Source of the DNA: an uncultured Muribaculaceae bacterium
GTDB taxonomy: Bacteria > Bacteroidota > Bacteroidia > Bacteroidales > Muribaculaceae
Direction: 5' to 3'
Assembly (NCBI GenBank): GCA_910589425.1
Contig: CAJUSZ010000029.1
Span: 1-28,468, forward strand
Length of the DNA: 28,468 bases
A program made the translations under genes and the position numbers. How positions within the stretch are numbered: position 1 is the first letter of the stretch; each line of letters begins with the position of its first letter. Positions 6,881-14,897 of this stretch are shown here, piece after piece. The notes beneath the pieces were generated by a model. It saw nothing but the letters and a program-made list of their open reading frames with translations. It was not told the DNA's origin and made no database searches.

Positions 6881-8343
6881 TTCTTTACGGGTTGCTTGGT
6901 GGAAAATGCGTATGTGAATCCGAAACTGAGTATTTCCTTAAGCATGAAATGTTTCCATTTCTTTCCGTAGCTTTCCGCCGATGTGTCGTAGCGCATGTGG
7001 ACGTAGATCTGTGTTGACAGGAAACGGTTGATGGTGAATGAGATTGTGTTTTCCCAGTCTCCGAGGAAATACTCATAGTTGGTGAAAAGGAACAGCCTGG
7101 ATTTGTACGTTATGTTGGAAGCCCATTTCCAATCGAGTGTCAGCTCGGCATTGCTACCGATCTCGTTGCGGAATCTCCGGCCGTTGTCGATGTTGAAAAG
7201 TGTCGGATCTATTTTGGGATCGATACATGTGCGGAGATTATATGAAACTGGAGAAAGGGAGGCGTTGAATTTGAGCGTCTTCTTTCTGTTTTCTGTAGAA
7301 TATGTCATACCGACACCAAGGTTGAGGTCGGAAGGGGAAAGGAACGAGGCAATTCTCGTGCGCGAGTCTGAGGGATAGTTGCAGAGAAGCTGGGTCTTGA
7401 ATTGGGCTGTGAAGGAATAGAACCATTTTTTGAATGCCTTCACACCGGTCTTCATGTTCCATTGGAATACATCTTCGGATATGTTGTATTTATGAAGCTG
7501 GCCGCTCGGATTTGAATTAAGCCCGAGCTTGTAGCTGACGGTGTTCTGGAACATGAGGTTGGGATGATAGACCTGGTTGAGGTTTACGTCCCAGAGGAAA
7601 TTGATCAGCAAGGCAAGATAATTGTTGCCTCCCTGATACCAGTTGGGCGAGAGATAGGCCTGCGAGAAATGCAGCCCTGAATTGAAGGAATGCAGCCAGT
7701 GTCTTTTTTCTATTTCAGCGATCTCGATCTCGGCTTTTGAAGTGTCTATTGCAGGGAGATCGAGACGTTTCAGAAAAGCCGAGAAACTGGGGTCGTCTTC
7801 CGGGACATGGATAGGACCGGGGAGATCCCAATATGTATATTCGATTGTAGACGGCGAGTAAGACATCATCTGATGGATTATGTCGAGAGTCATCCTGGTG
7901 TCTTTTTTTGCATACACAAGCCATTCCGGGGAACTGAAATCTGACAGCTCTGCAAGCACCGCGTTTTCTTCTGCTGCCTGCCATTCCGGGATCTCCCGGT
8001 CAGTTAATGGGGCTGACTCCTCAATGATTGGTGGCAGATTGTAGCGCGGAGCCGGGAGATCGAATCTGACAGGTGTGATATGTCTATAGCCGGACACTAC
8101 CCACGGGGCGAGCGTCGATGCGTAGGCAAATACAGACGGTTCCCTCTGTGGGGTGATTGTGTCAAGTATCTGGGCTGGACTCAGGGCGACAGAGTCGGTC
8201 TTGGGTGTGGATTGTTGTTCGGTTCTCGCCGGACGCAAATTGTGCGACGGCACGTGGCGGAACCGTGGATGGACAGTCCCCGCGTTAACAACCGAAGCGA
8301 ACGAGAGGCCTGTGGCAAGCAGCAGAACACGTGTCAGTCTCAT
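6877..8343 (-). CDS. DUF3078-family exported, probably outer-membrane protein
   Basis: The 488-residue protein begins with a signal peptide (MRLTRVLLLATGLSFASVVN, cleavage near NAG). A proline-rich, probably periplasmic segment follows, about 22-165. The C-terminal half (about 210-488) consists of repeated amphipathic strands with aromatic girdles. These include FSQAYLSPNWYQGGNNY, which is the hallmark start of DUF3078, then LNQVYHPNLMFQNTVSYKLG and later YKSRLFLFTNYEYFLGDWEN. The protein ends SFGFTYAFSTKQPVKK. The pattern suggests a beta-barrel in the outer membrane; DUF3078 proteins have no established function. The gene starts 9 bases after the S41 protease gene and overlaps the next gene by 4 bases. 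Confidence 0.85.
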   Translation of the reverse strand: MRLTRVLLLATGLSFASVVNAGTVHPRFRHVPSHNLRPARTEQQSTPKTDSVALSPAQILDTITPQREPSVFAYASTLAPWVVSGYRHITPVRFDLPAPRYNLPPIIEESAPLTDREIPEWQAAEENAVLAELSDFSSPEWLVYAKKDTRMTLDIIHQMMSYSPSTIEYTYWDLPGPIHVPEDDPSFSAFLKRLDLPAIDTSKAEIEIAEIEKRHWLHSFNSGLHFSQAYLSPNWYQGGNNYLALLINFLWDVNLNQVYHPNLMFQNTVSYKLGLNSNPSGQLHKYNISEDVFQWNMKTGVKAFKKWFYSFTAQFKTQLLCNYPSDSRTRIASFLSPSDLNLGVGMTYSTENRKKTLKFNASLSPVSYNLRTCIDPKIDPTLFNIDNGRRFRNEIGSNAELTLDWKWASNITYKSRLFLFTNYEYFLGDWENTISFTINRFLSTQIYVHMRYDTSAESYGKKWKHFMLKEILSFGFTYAFSTKQPVKK

Positions 8344-8352
8344 TTTTGTATT

Positions 8353-9981
8353 TTACAGTTTTTCCCCTTTCAGAATTCTGTCATAGTCAGGCGAATTGAT
8401 CAGCCGCAGAGCTTCTTTGAAGATAGGATCGAAGTCGTTGTAGATCTTGAAATATGTGGCATTGTCGTATATATCTCTGCCTATAAGTCCTTTTATCACC
8501 ATGTCGAAGAGCGGGCGCGCAGCTTCGGCCTGTTCCGCGTCATATTCGATTCCTTCCTTATCGGCCATCTCTTTGAGTTCGGCGATCATGGTGTCGCTGA
8601 CTTTGAATCCCCTGATGAAATCGGCATCGGTCTTGTAGTCCTTCTTGATCTGTTTTCTGTGGGCGTCCACATATCCGACCACAAATTGATTGATCAGTCC
8701 TTTGGCCATTACCTTGCGGTAATAGAGCGTGTTGGCGGTTGTGTCGAGTCCCACGAACTTGTCGGGCGAGATCCCGCCTCCGCCATATATGGGTCTGCGG
8801 CTCACGAGAGTTTCCACTTTCAGGGAATCCACATATTTAACGGAGTCCTCATGCATGAGTTCGCCGTGATTGAATCTGTCGAGAATATCTTTCGCATATC
8901 CTTTCTGATCCCCCTTGCTGTATGGTTTCTGGATGTCGCGTCCGGTGGGAGTGTAATAGTGGGCTACGGTAAGCCGCATCATTGACCCGTCGGGAAAGGG
9001 GACAGGACGCTGGACGAGACCTTTGCCGAATGTGCGTCTGCCGACAATCACGCCGCGGTCCCAGTCCTGGATAGCGCCCGATGTGATCTCGGCGGCTGAC
9101 GCCGAGTATTGGTTGACCATCACCACAAGTCTGCCGTCGGCGAACAGAGGATCTTTTCCAGAGGGCAATGCGTGGAGATTGTACCGGGGTGAGTTGAGAC
9201 CTTCTGTATACACAGCCAGGCTTCCGGCCGGAAGCAATTCACCGAGCAGATCGGCCGCTGCGTTCAGGTATCCTCCGCCATTGTCCACGAGATCCAGTAT
9301 AAGCTGGGTCATCCCCTGTTTCTTCAGGTCTTTAATGGCTTTCTCCACTTCCTTATGGGTTTCGGCCGCAAAACGGTTGATACGGATATAGCCGGTTTTC
9401 GGATCGGCCATATACGCGGCATCCACGCTGTAGATAGGGATGTCGGCGCGTGTGATTCGGAAGTCGAGTGTGTCGGTGGCTTCCCGCTGTTTACGCAGAA
9501 CTTTCACATCTACCTTTGTGCCTTTGACACCACGGAGCCGCTTCATGATGTCGGAATTTTTCATCTTTACTCCGGCAATCGCAGTGTCGTTGACCGCGAT
9601 TATCCTGTCGCCGGCAAGAATCCCTATCCGCTCTGAAGGACCGCCGGCCACTGTCTGGATCACATAAAGCGTGTCTTTGTTCATATTGAACGAGATTCCG
9701 ATCCCGCTGAAATTGCCCTGCAACGGTTCGTTAAGTTCCTTCGTCTCCTCTGGTGTGGAATAGGATGAGTGGGGATCAAGGCTTTCGAGCATCCCGCGTA
9801 TAGCCTCCTCGACGAGCTTGTTTTCATCGACAGTGTCGACATATAGCTGGGAGATGGCGGCTTCAGCCATGCGGAGTTTGTTGTTGGCTGAGAACTGGGC
9901 TTTGGATGCGAGAATTCCCGTCGCTATGGCCGCGGCGGCTAAGGTCAGGGAAAGTATGCTGGTTTTTCTCATTTCTGTCAA
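8353..9981 (-). CDS. C-terminal processing peptidase, S41 family, with PDZ domain
   Basis: The 542-residue protein has an N-terminal signal or anchor (about 6-26), a PDZ domain (about 86-165, GIGISFNMNKDTLYVIQT then GPSERIGILAGDRIIAVND) and the S41 protease core. The catalytic dyad is Ser295 (NQYSASAAE) and Lys320 (RRTFGKGLVQ). The conserved LDLVDNGGGYLN precedes it. The extra C-terminal region of about 150 residues is usual for Bacteroidota homologues. Enzymes of this family clip C-terminal tails of envelope proteins or regulators in the periplasm. It lies 7 bases after coaD and 9 bases before the DUF3078 gene, so cotranscription is very likely. Whether its substrate is encoded next door is unknown. 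Confidence 0.93.
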   Translation of the reverse strand: MTEMRKTSILSLTLAAAAIATGILASKAQFSANNKLRMAEAAISQLYVDTVDENKLVEEAIRGMLESLDPHSSYSTPEETKELNEPLQGNFSGIGISFNMNKDTLYVIQTVAGGPSERIGILAGDRIIAVNDTAIAGVKMKNSDIMKRLRGVKGTKVDVKVLRKQREATDTLDFRITRADIPIYSVDAAYMADPKTGYIRINRFAAETHKEVEKAIKDLKKQGMTQLILDLVDNGGGYLNAAADLLGELLPAGSLAVYTEGLNSPRYNLHALPSGKDPLFADGRLVVMVNQYSASAAEITSGAIQDWDRGVIVGRRTFGKGLVQRPVPFPDGSMMRLTVAHYYTPTGRDIQKPYSKGDQKGYAKDILDRFNHGELMHEDSVKYVDSLKVETLVSRRPIYGGGGISPDKFVGLDTTANTLYYRKVMAKGLINQFVVGYVDAHRKQIKKDYKTDADFIRGFKVSDTMIAELKEMADKEGIEYDAEQAEAARPLFDMVIKGLIGRDIYDNATYFKIYNDFDPIFKEALRLINSPDYDRILKGEKL

Positions 9982-9988
9982 TGTTATG

Positions 9989-10426
9989 TTATGGTATGAA
10001 CGGGGTGATGTCGTAGCCGTTATGACTTAGTTCCCTGACAACGGAACTGCTGATGTCTGAAAGTTCGGGGACAGTAGGGATAAAGATGGTCTCGATGTTT
10101 CCGATCCGTCGGTTGATGTCGGCCATACCTTTCTCATACTCGAAGTCGATGCTGTTTCTGATCCCCCGTATTATGAAAGAAATATCGTGGCCGGCGGCAA
10201 ATTCCACCGTCAGGCCGCTGTAGGCGCATGCCTCCACTTTCGGATTGCCTTCGTAGACAGCGGCAATTTCTCTTACGCGGTCTAAGGGTGGAGGCGTTGT
10301 TGATTTCTGTTCGTTGTAGCCTACTGCTATGTATATTTTGTCGAAGAGCGGGAGCGCCCTGTCGATAATGGATTTATGCCCTATTGTGAATGGATTGAAA
10401 CTTCCCGGAAAGATTGCGTTTGCCAT
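9989..10426 (-). CDS. coaD: Phosphopantetheine adenylyltransferase
   Basis: CoaD converts 4'-phosphopantetheine and ATP to dephospho-CoA, the penultimate step of CoA synthesis. The 145-residue protein is slightly shorter than the usual 155-165. It has the nucleotidyltransferase start FPGSFNPFTIGH (6-17) with the T/HxGH motif, then IIRGIRNSIDFEYEKGM (about 94-110) and the ISSSVVREL motif (about 125-133) that contacts ATP. It sits 34 bases after parE and 7 bases before the S41 protease gene. The parE-coaD-S41 order is, to my knowledge, common in Bacteroides relatives. Confidence 0.97.
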   Translation of the reverse strand: MANAIFPGSFNPFTIGHKSIIDRALPLFDKIYIAVGYNEQKSTTPPPLDRVREIAAVYEGNPKVEACAYSGLTVEFAAGHDISFIIRGIRNSIDFEYEKGMADINRRIGNIETIFIPTVPELSDISSSVVRELSHNGYDITPFIP

Positions 10427-10460
10427 TACGGTATATGTCGGTATGCTGTAAACTGTTATT

Positions 10461-12509
10461 TCATTCTGCCTCTTCTTCGATGACGAGGTTGTCTATGATG
10501 AAGTTCTGACGGTCCATCGTGTTCTTGCCCATATAGAATTCCATCAGTTTGTCAGGCATGTCTCCTGGCTTTATGTCTACCGGATCGAGTCTCATTTCCG
10601 GGCCTATGAATTCAGCGAATTCAGCGGCGTTGATCTCACCGAGTCCTTTGAATCGTGTGATTTCAGCATTGTTGCCGAAATATTCTATGGCTGCCACTCT
10701 TTCTTCTTCGGAGTAGCAATAGATTGTGTCGCGTTCGCCGTCGGTGTTGCCTTTCCTCTTTTTTGCTGATCTGCGGGTGGCGTTCTTGTCCCGGACTCTG
10801 AAGAGCGGAGTCTGGAGTATGAACACATGCCCTTTCTTTACAAGATCCGGGAAAAACATAAGGAAGAAAGTCAGGATAAGAAGCCGTATGTGCATCCCGT
10901 CGACATCGGCGTCGGTGGCGATTATGACTTTGTTGTAGCGCAACCCATCTATTCCTTCCTCTATGTTGAGGGCGGCCTGAAGAAGATTGAATTCATCGTT
11001 GCGGTATACGATCTCTTTCTTCTCCCCGTATGAGTTCAGAGGTTTTCCGCGAAGGGAGAACACAGCCTGGGTCTCGGCGTCGCGTACTTTTGTGATTGTC
11101 CCGGTCGCGGACAGACCCTCGGTTATGAATATGGCTGTCTGCGGCCGCAGATCTTCCTTTGCATTGGATTTCAGCGAGTCATTGTAATGGATCCGGCAAT
11201 CCCGGAGCTTGCGGTTGTGGAGGCTGACTTTTTTCGCTTTTTCCCTAGCGAGTTTCGCCACTCCGGCCATTGCTTTGCGGTCTCGCTCGCTGTCGGCTAT
11301 CTTCTTGAGCATGATCTCCGCCACAGATGTGTTCTTGTGCAGATAATCATCGAGTTCTTTCTTAAGGAAATCGCCTACAAATTTATTGACCGTAACAGGA
11401 CTGTCGGGAGCGATCTCCTTGCTTCCGAGTTTTGTCTTTGTCTGGCTCTCGAACACAGGCTCCTGGATGCGCACGCTGACGGCGGCCACCATGCCGTTGC
11501 GTATGTCGGAGAATTCATAGCCCTTTCCTGAGAATTCTTTTATGGTGCGGCTCACATGTTCTCGGAATGCAGTCAGGTGGGTTCCCCCCTGAGTGGTGTG
11601 CTGTCCGTTGACAAATGAGTAGTATTCCTCCCCATATTGGTCGGTGTGTGTCAGCACCACTTCTATGTCTTCCCCTTTCAGATGGATGATCGGGTAGAGT
11701 GGTTCGGCTGTCAGGTTTTCTCTTAGGAGGTCGAGAAGGCCGTTGCGGCTGCAATAACGTTTGCCGTTGAAGTAGATCTGAAGGCCTGCGTTCAGATAAG
11801 TGTAGTTGTTCACCATGGTCTCGACAAAGTCGAGATTGTAGGCGAATCCTCTGAAAAGCGTGTTGTCGGGTTTGAATCTTACAAGTGTCCCGTTGGGTTC
11901 GCGTGTGGGCGTAGGTTTGCTTTTGCCGATGAGATTTCCCCGTTCGAAGTCTACACGGACACGCTGCCCGTCGCGCACGCTGCTGACTTCGCAGAGAGTC
12001 GAGAGGGCATTGACCGCTTTGAGTCCGACGCCGTTCAGACCGACTGACTTCTTGAAATACTTGTCATCGAATTTTCCGCCGGTATTGATTTCGGAAGCTA
12101 CTTCTTTCACTTTCCCGAGCGGGATGCCTCGGCCGTAGTCGCGCACACAGACTTCCCCCTCGGGTGTGATGTCTATGTCGATGCGTTTGCCGACACCCAT
12201 GTTGAATTCGTCGATGGAGTTGTCGATTACTTCCTTTATGAGTACATAGATGCCATCGTCGGTGTGTGATCCGTCGCCGAGTTTGCCTATATACATTCCG
12301 GGACGCCTGCGTATATGCTCGTTCCAGGGCAACTGTTGGATAGCGTCATCATTGTATTCGTAGGCAGGGGAGCTGGCTGCGGTCATCGATCCGGATATCT
12401 CCGATCCATCCTCCTGACTCCGGAATATCTCCTCTTCAGAGAAAGTCCCCTGGCTGTCAGTCATGAAATGTTCCGCATCGGTAAAAATATTTTCGTCTTG
12501 TTCGGCCAT
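10461..12509 (-). CDS. parE: DNA topoisomerase IV subunit B (ParE, type IIA topoisomerase ATPase)
   Basis: The 682-residue subunit provides the ATPase and TOPRIM parts of the enzyme that decatenates daughter chromosomes. The GHKL ATPase shows EVIDNSIDE (93-101), DYGRGIP (124-130) and GLNGVGLKAVNALS (157-170). The TOPRIM domain shows the catalytic Glu464 in ITEGLSATG and the DADVDG triad at 533-538. Its motifs SLRGKPLNSYG and ITRFKGLGEI and the end EFYMGKNTMDRQNFIIDNL match Bacteroidota ParE rather than GyrB. Two oddities stand out. The usual EGDSA motif reads EGLSA (Leu466, codon CTG at 11112-11114). The first ~50 residues are an acidic, disordered-looking extension; in-frame Met16 or Met42 are alternative starts. 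It heads a six-gene run and has a good promoter. Confidence 0.95.
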   Translation of the reverse strand: MAEQDENIFTDAEHFMTDSQGTFSEEEIFRSQEDGSEISGSMTAASSPAYEYNDDAIQQLPWNEHIRRRPGMYIGKLGDGSHTDDGIYVLIKEVIDNSIDEFNMGVGKRIDIDITPEGEVCVRDYGRGIPLGKVKEVASEINTGGKFDDKYFKKSVGLNGVGLKAVNALSTLCEVSSVRDGQRVRVDFERGNLIGKSKPTPTREPNGTLVRFKPDNTLFRGFAYNLDFVETMVNNYTYLNAGLQIYFNGKRYCSRNGLLDLLRENLTAEPLYPIIHLKGEDIEVVLTHTDQYGEEYYSFVNGQHTTQGGTHLTAFREHVSRTIKEFSGKGYEFSDIRNGMVAAVSVRIQEPVFESQTKTKLGSKEIAPDSPVTVNKFVGDFLKKELDDYLHKNTSVAEIMLKKIADSERDRKAMAGVAKLAREKAKKVSLHNRKLRDCRIHYNDSLKSNAKEDLRPQTAIFITEGLSATGTITKVRDAETQAVFSLRGKPLNSYGEKKEIVYRNDEFNLLQAALNIEEGIDGLRYNKVIIATDADVDGMHIRLLILTFFLMFFPDLVKKGHVFILQTPLFRVRDKNATRRSAKKRKGNTDGERDTIYCYSEEERVAAIEYFGNNAEITRFKGLGEINAAEFAEFIGPEMRLDPVDIKPGDMPDKLMEFYMGKNTMDRQNFIIDNLVIEEEAE

Positions 12510-12528
12510 ATATATTCAGGATGAGTCA

Positions 12529-12542
12529 AAAAGAATTCTTTT
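12529..12542. repeat. Perfect 14-bp palindrome in the parE leader
   Basis: AAAAGAATTCTTTT is its own reverse complement. It lies 19 bases upstream of the parE start codon, within the transcribed leader if the promoter call is right. It could be a weak hairpin or an operator; chance is also possible in A/T-rich sequence. Confidence 0.35.
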
Positions 12543-12578
12543 GTCAGATCACGCTCCGGCGTAGGACGTCATCCTCCA

Positions 12579-12610
12579 CAAAGTTACGAAAAAACTTCCG
12601 TCCGGCAAAA
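12579..12610 (-). promoter_or_regulatory. Promoter of the parE operon
   Basis: On the minus strand TTTTG (12606-12610) is followed after 19 bases by TAACTTTG (12579-12586), an exact match to the Bacteroidota TAnnTTTG box. The TAA stop of the upstream gluQ gene forms the first bases of this box, and the upstream element lies inside the gluQ coding sequence. The leader to the parE ATG is about 65 bases. Confidence 0.75.
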
Positions 12611-13579
12611 TCTCCCCTCCGCGTCAACGATGATGGCGTTTCCGCGTCTGAGAGATTTCCAATCGAACTGTGCGATTAGATCTTTCGGCTGACATGGCTC
12701 CGCACGCTCCGTAATGCCTGCCAAGTGGGCTGTCATTCCTATGATTTCTTCCGGATTGTGTCTGCTGAATAATTCATCAAGCCCGAGCGATTTGTCCCGT
12801 TTGGAAAGGCGCTGTCCGTTCTCGTTGCATATCAGCGGCAGATGCGCGAATTCAGGCGGGGTGGCGCCAAGCAGTCCGTAGAGGTATTTCTGCTGTGCCC
12901 CGGACAGGAGAAGATCGCATCCCCTCACCACCTCGGTTATTCCCATGTCGTGGTCATCAGCTACAACGGCCAACTGATATGCCCATGCGCCATCGGTGCG
13001 TCGGATCACGAAGTCGCCGCACTCTTTGGCGAGATTGAAGCTTACGTAGCCGGCCATCCTGTCTGAATAACCGATCTCTATGTCAGGTACATAAAGCCTT
13101 GTCGCGGTTCCTTCTGCCTCTTTGCGGGGAAACGGTGGCTCAGGGCATGGGCGGCATTTGCCGCTGTAGACTATTCTTCCGTCGCTCTGATGGGGAGCCT
13201 GGGTGGCGAGAATCTCCGCCCTCCGGCAACGGCATCCGTATGTAAGTCCCGCGTCGGCAAGGCGTCGAGATGCGTCGGCGTATAGATGGTGGCGCAGGCT
13301 TTGCATGCACGGGGATTCCATCCCTTTCCCGTTTATTCCCCCTTCGTCCCAGTCGAGACCGAGGCGTCCGAGATCTTCCTCGATCAGTCGCGCATACTCA
13401 GGTTTGGACCGGAACGGGTCAAGATCCTCGATCCGCAGTATCCATTTCCCTCCTGCCGCACGGACCGATAGCCAGGACACGAGCGCGGTGTAGATGTTGC
13501 CGAGATGCATTCTTCCGGATGGGGAGGGGGCGAAGCGTCCGCGTGGCGCGACGGTTGCGTTATTCGTGGTTTTCTCCAT
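12584..13579 (-). CDS. gluQ: Glutamyl-Q tRNA(Asp) synthetase
   Basis: This truncated paralogue of glutamyl-tRNA synthetase activates glutamate and attaches it to queuosine 34 in the anticodon of tRNA(Asp), not to the 3' end. The 331-residue length is right for the type without an anticodon-binding domain. It shows the class I start RGRFAPSPSGRMHLGN (13-28, HIGH equivalent), the zinc site Cys116, Cys118, Tyr138, Cys142 (YGCRCRR and YSGKCR), FVIRRTDGAWAYQLAVVADD (190-209) and the KMSKS equivalent RLSKR (257-261). It is the last of five same-strand genes that begin with aspS, whose product charges the same tRNA. Its stop codon overlaps the parE promoter. Confidence 0.93.
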   Translation of the reverse strand: MEKTTNNATVAPRGRFAPSPSGRMHLGNIYTALVSWLSVRAAGGKWILRIEDLDPFRSKPEYARLIEEDLGRLGLDWDEGGINGKGMESPCMQSLRHHLYADASRRLADAGLTYGCRCRRAEILATQAPHQSDGRIVYSGKCRPCPEPPFPRKEAEGTATRLYVPDIEIGYSDRMAGYVSFNLAKECGDFVIRRTDGAWAYQLAVVADDHDMGITEVVRGCDLLLSGAQQKYLYGLLGATPPEFAHLPLICNENGQRLSKRDKSLGLDELFSRHNPEEIIGMTAHLAGITERAEPCQPKDLIAQFDWKSLRRGNAIIVDAEGRFCRTEVFS

Positions 13580-13587
13580 AAAATGAA

Positions 13588-13618
13588 GCCCGACCGGACT
13601 TATTTAGTCCGGCCAGGC
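13588..13618 (-). terminator. Hairpin between the aminotransferase and gluQ genes
   Basis: A 7-bp stem CCGGACT/AGTCCGG (13594-13600 with 13606-13612) has a 5-base loop, and GCC/GGC pairs extend it across an internal bulge. On the minus strand it follows the aminotransferase stop by about 25 bases and is followed by CATTTTATG, which already includes the gluQ start. It may be a partial terminator or an RNA-processing site that lowers gluQ expression. Confidence 0.4.
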
Positions 13619-13640
13619 CGATGATATGTGTGGCGTTTTT

Positions 13641-14840
13641 TTACCGGCGTGTGCCAGGGTAAGCTTCAAGCGCTTTCTCAAGAACCGTCAGTGCGTCGGC
13701 GAGATCTTCTGTCTTAAGGACGTAGGCCATGCGTACCTGATCAAGACCCATGCCGGGGTTCGAGTAGAATCCGGCTGCGGGAGCCATGAATACGGTCTTC
13801 CCTTCGTAGCTGAATTCAGACAGACACCATTTGCAGAATTCCTCCGCGTTCTCCACCGGCAGGCTTGCCACGGTGTAGAATGCGCCCATTGGCATCGGAG
13901 AGAAAACTCCGGGGATCTTGTTGAGTCCGTTGACAAGGAAATCGCGGCGGCGGTGGTATTCACCGATTGATTCCGTGATGTATGATTCGGGAGCGTCGAT
14001 TGATGCTTCGGCCACGATCTGTCCCAGCAGCGGGGGGCTGAGACGCGCCTGGCAGAATTTCATCACGGTGTTGTAGAGATCCTTGTTGCGTGTAACGAGA
14101 CATCCGATTCTGATTCCGCATTCATTGTAGCGTTTCGATACGGAGTCGATCACCACAACCTTGTCTTCGATCCCTTCGAGTTGGAGGGCGGAGACCACGG
14201 GGGAGTCTGAATAGCAGAATTCGCGGTATACTTCGTCGGAGAAGAGGAAAAGATCGTGCTTCTTTACGATGTCGCGGATCTGCTGAAGCTCCTCGGGAGT
14301 GTAGACTGTTCCTGTCGGATTGTTGGGGTTGCAGATAAGGATCGCCTTTGTGGCCGGAGTGATGCGCTTCTCGAACTCCTCGACGGGAGGGAGTGCGAAT
14401 CCGTTCTCGATCTTTGTCGGGACTCCGACGATCTTCGCTCCAGCTATTTTAGCAAAAGCCACGTAGTTGGCGTATGCCGGTTCGGGAATGATGATCTCGT
14501 CGCCGGGATTGAGTGTGGCCAGGAAGCCGAGCATCACGGCTTCGGAGCCGCCGGTCGTTACGATGATCTCGTTCTGCTCCACGCAGATGTTGAATCTGGA
14601 GTAATATTCCTTGAGTTTCGCACGCAGCGAGGGGATGCCGTCGCTTGGCGAGTATTCAAGCACTTTCCGGTCGATATGCTTCAGTACCTCAAGGCCTTCG
14701 GCCGGAGTCGGAAGGTCGGGCTGGCCGATATTGAGACCAAACACTTTCACACCCTTGGCGCGTGCCTGAGCTGCAAGCGGAGCGAGTTTGCGGATCGGTG
14801 AGGCCGGCATTTCATTGCCTCTTTCTGAAATTGATGGCAT
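13641..14840 (-). CDS. PLP-dependent class I aminotransferase, aspartate aminotransferase type
   Basis: The 399-residue cytoplasmic enzyme is of fold-type I. It shows the substrate/cofactor motifs GLNIGQPDLPTP (35-46), YSPSDGIPSLR (63-73), CNPNNPTGTVY (170-180, with Asn174 for PLP), SDEVY (201-205, Asp202 and Tyr205) and the PLP lysine Lys236 in DSVSKRYNECGIRIG, with Arg244 for the substrate carboxylate. The SKRYxxCGxRIG form is typical of the aspartate aminotransferase-like subgroup of Bacteroidota. It probably interconverts aspartate and oxaloacetate with glutamate and 2-oxoglutarate; other amino acids are possible. It follows the zinc-ribbon gene by 57 bases and precedes gluQ. Confidence 0.88.
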   Translation of the reverse strand: MPSISERGNEMPASPIRKLAPLAAQARAKGVKVFGLNIGQPDLPTPAEGLEVLKHIDRKVLEYSPSDGIPSLRAKLKEYYSRFNICVEQNEIIVTTGGSEAVMLGFLATLNPGDEIIIPEPAYANYVAFAKIAGAKIVGVPTKIENGFALPPVEEFEKRITPATKAILICNPNNPTGTVYTPEELQQIRDIVKKHDLFLFSDEVYREFCYSDSPVVSALQLEGIEDKVVVIDSVSKRYNECGIRIGCLVTRNKDLYNTVMKFCQARLSPPLLGQIVAEASIDAPESYITESIGEYHRRRDFLVNGLNKIPGVFSPMPMGAFYTVASLPVENAEEFCKWCLSEFSYEGKTVFMAPAAGFYSNPGMGLDQVRMAYVLKTEDLADALTVLEKALEAYPGTRR

Positions 14841-14897
14841 GTTGTTGATTTAGGTTGATTGTTAACAGTTATAATGGAAACACGGATTGACCAGGAT

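Noticed and set aside
8080..8985. Plus-strand open frame (301 codons) across the DUF3078/S41 junction
   Set aside because: It crosses the ends of two well-supported minus-strand genes and has no signal, motif or promoter.
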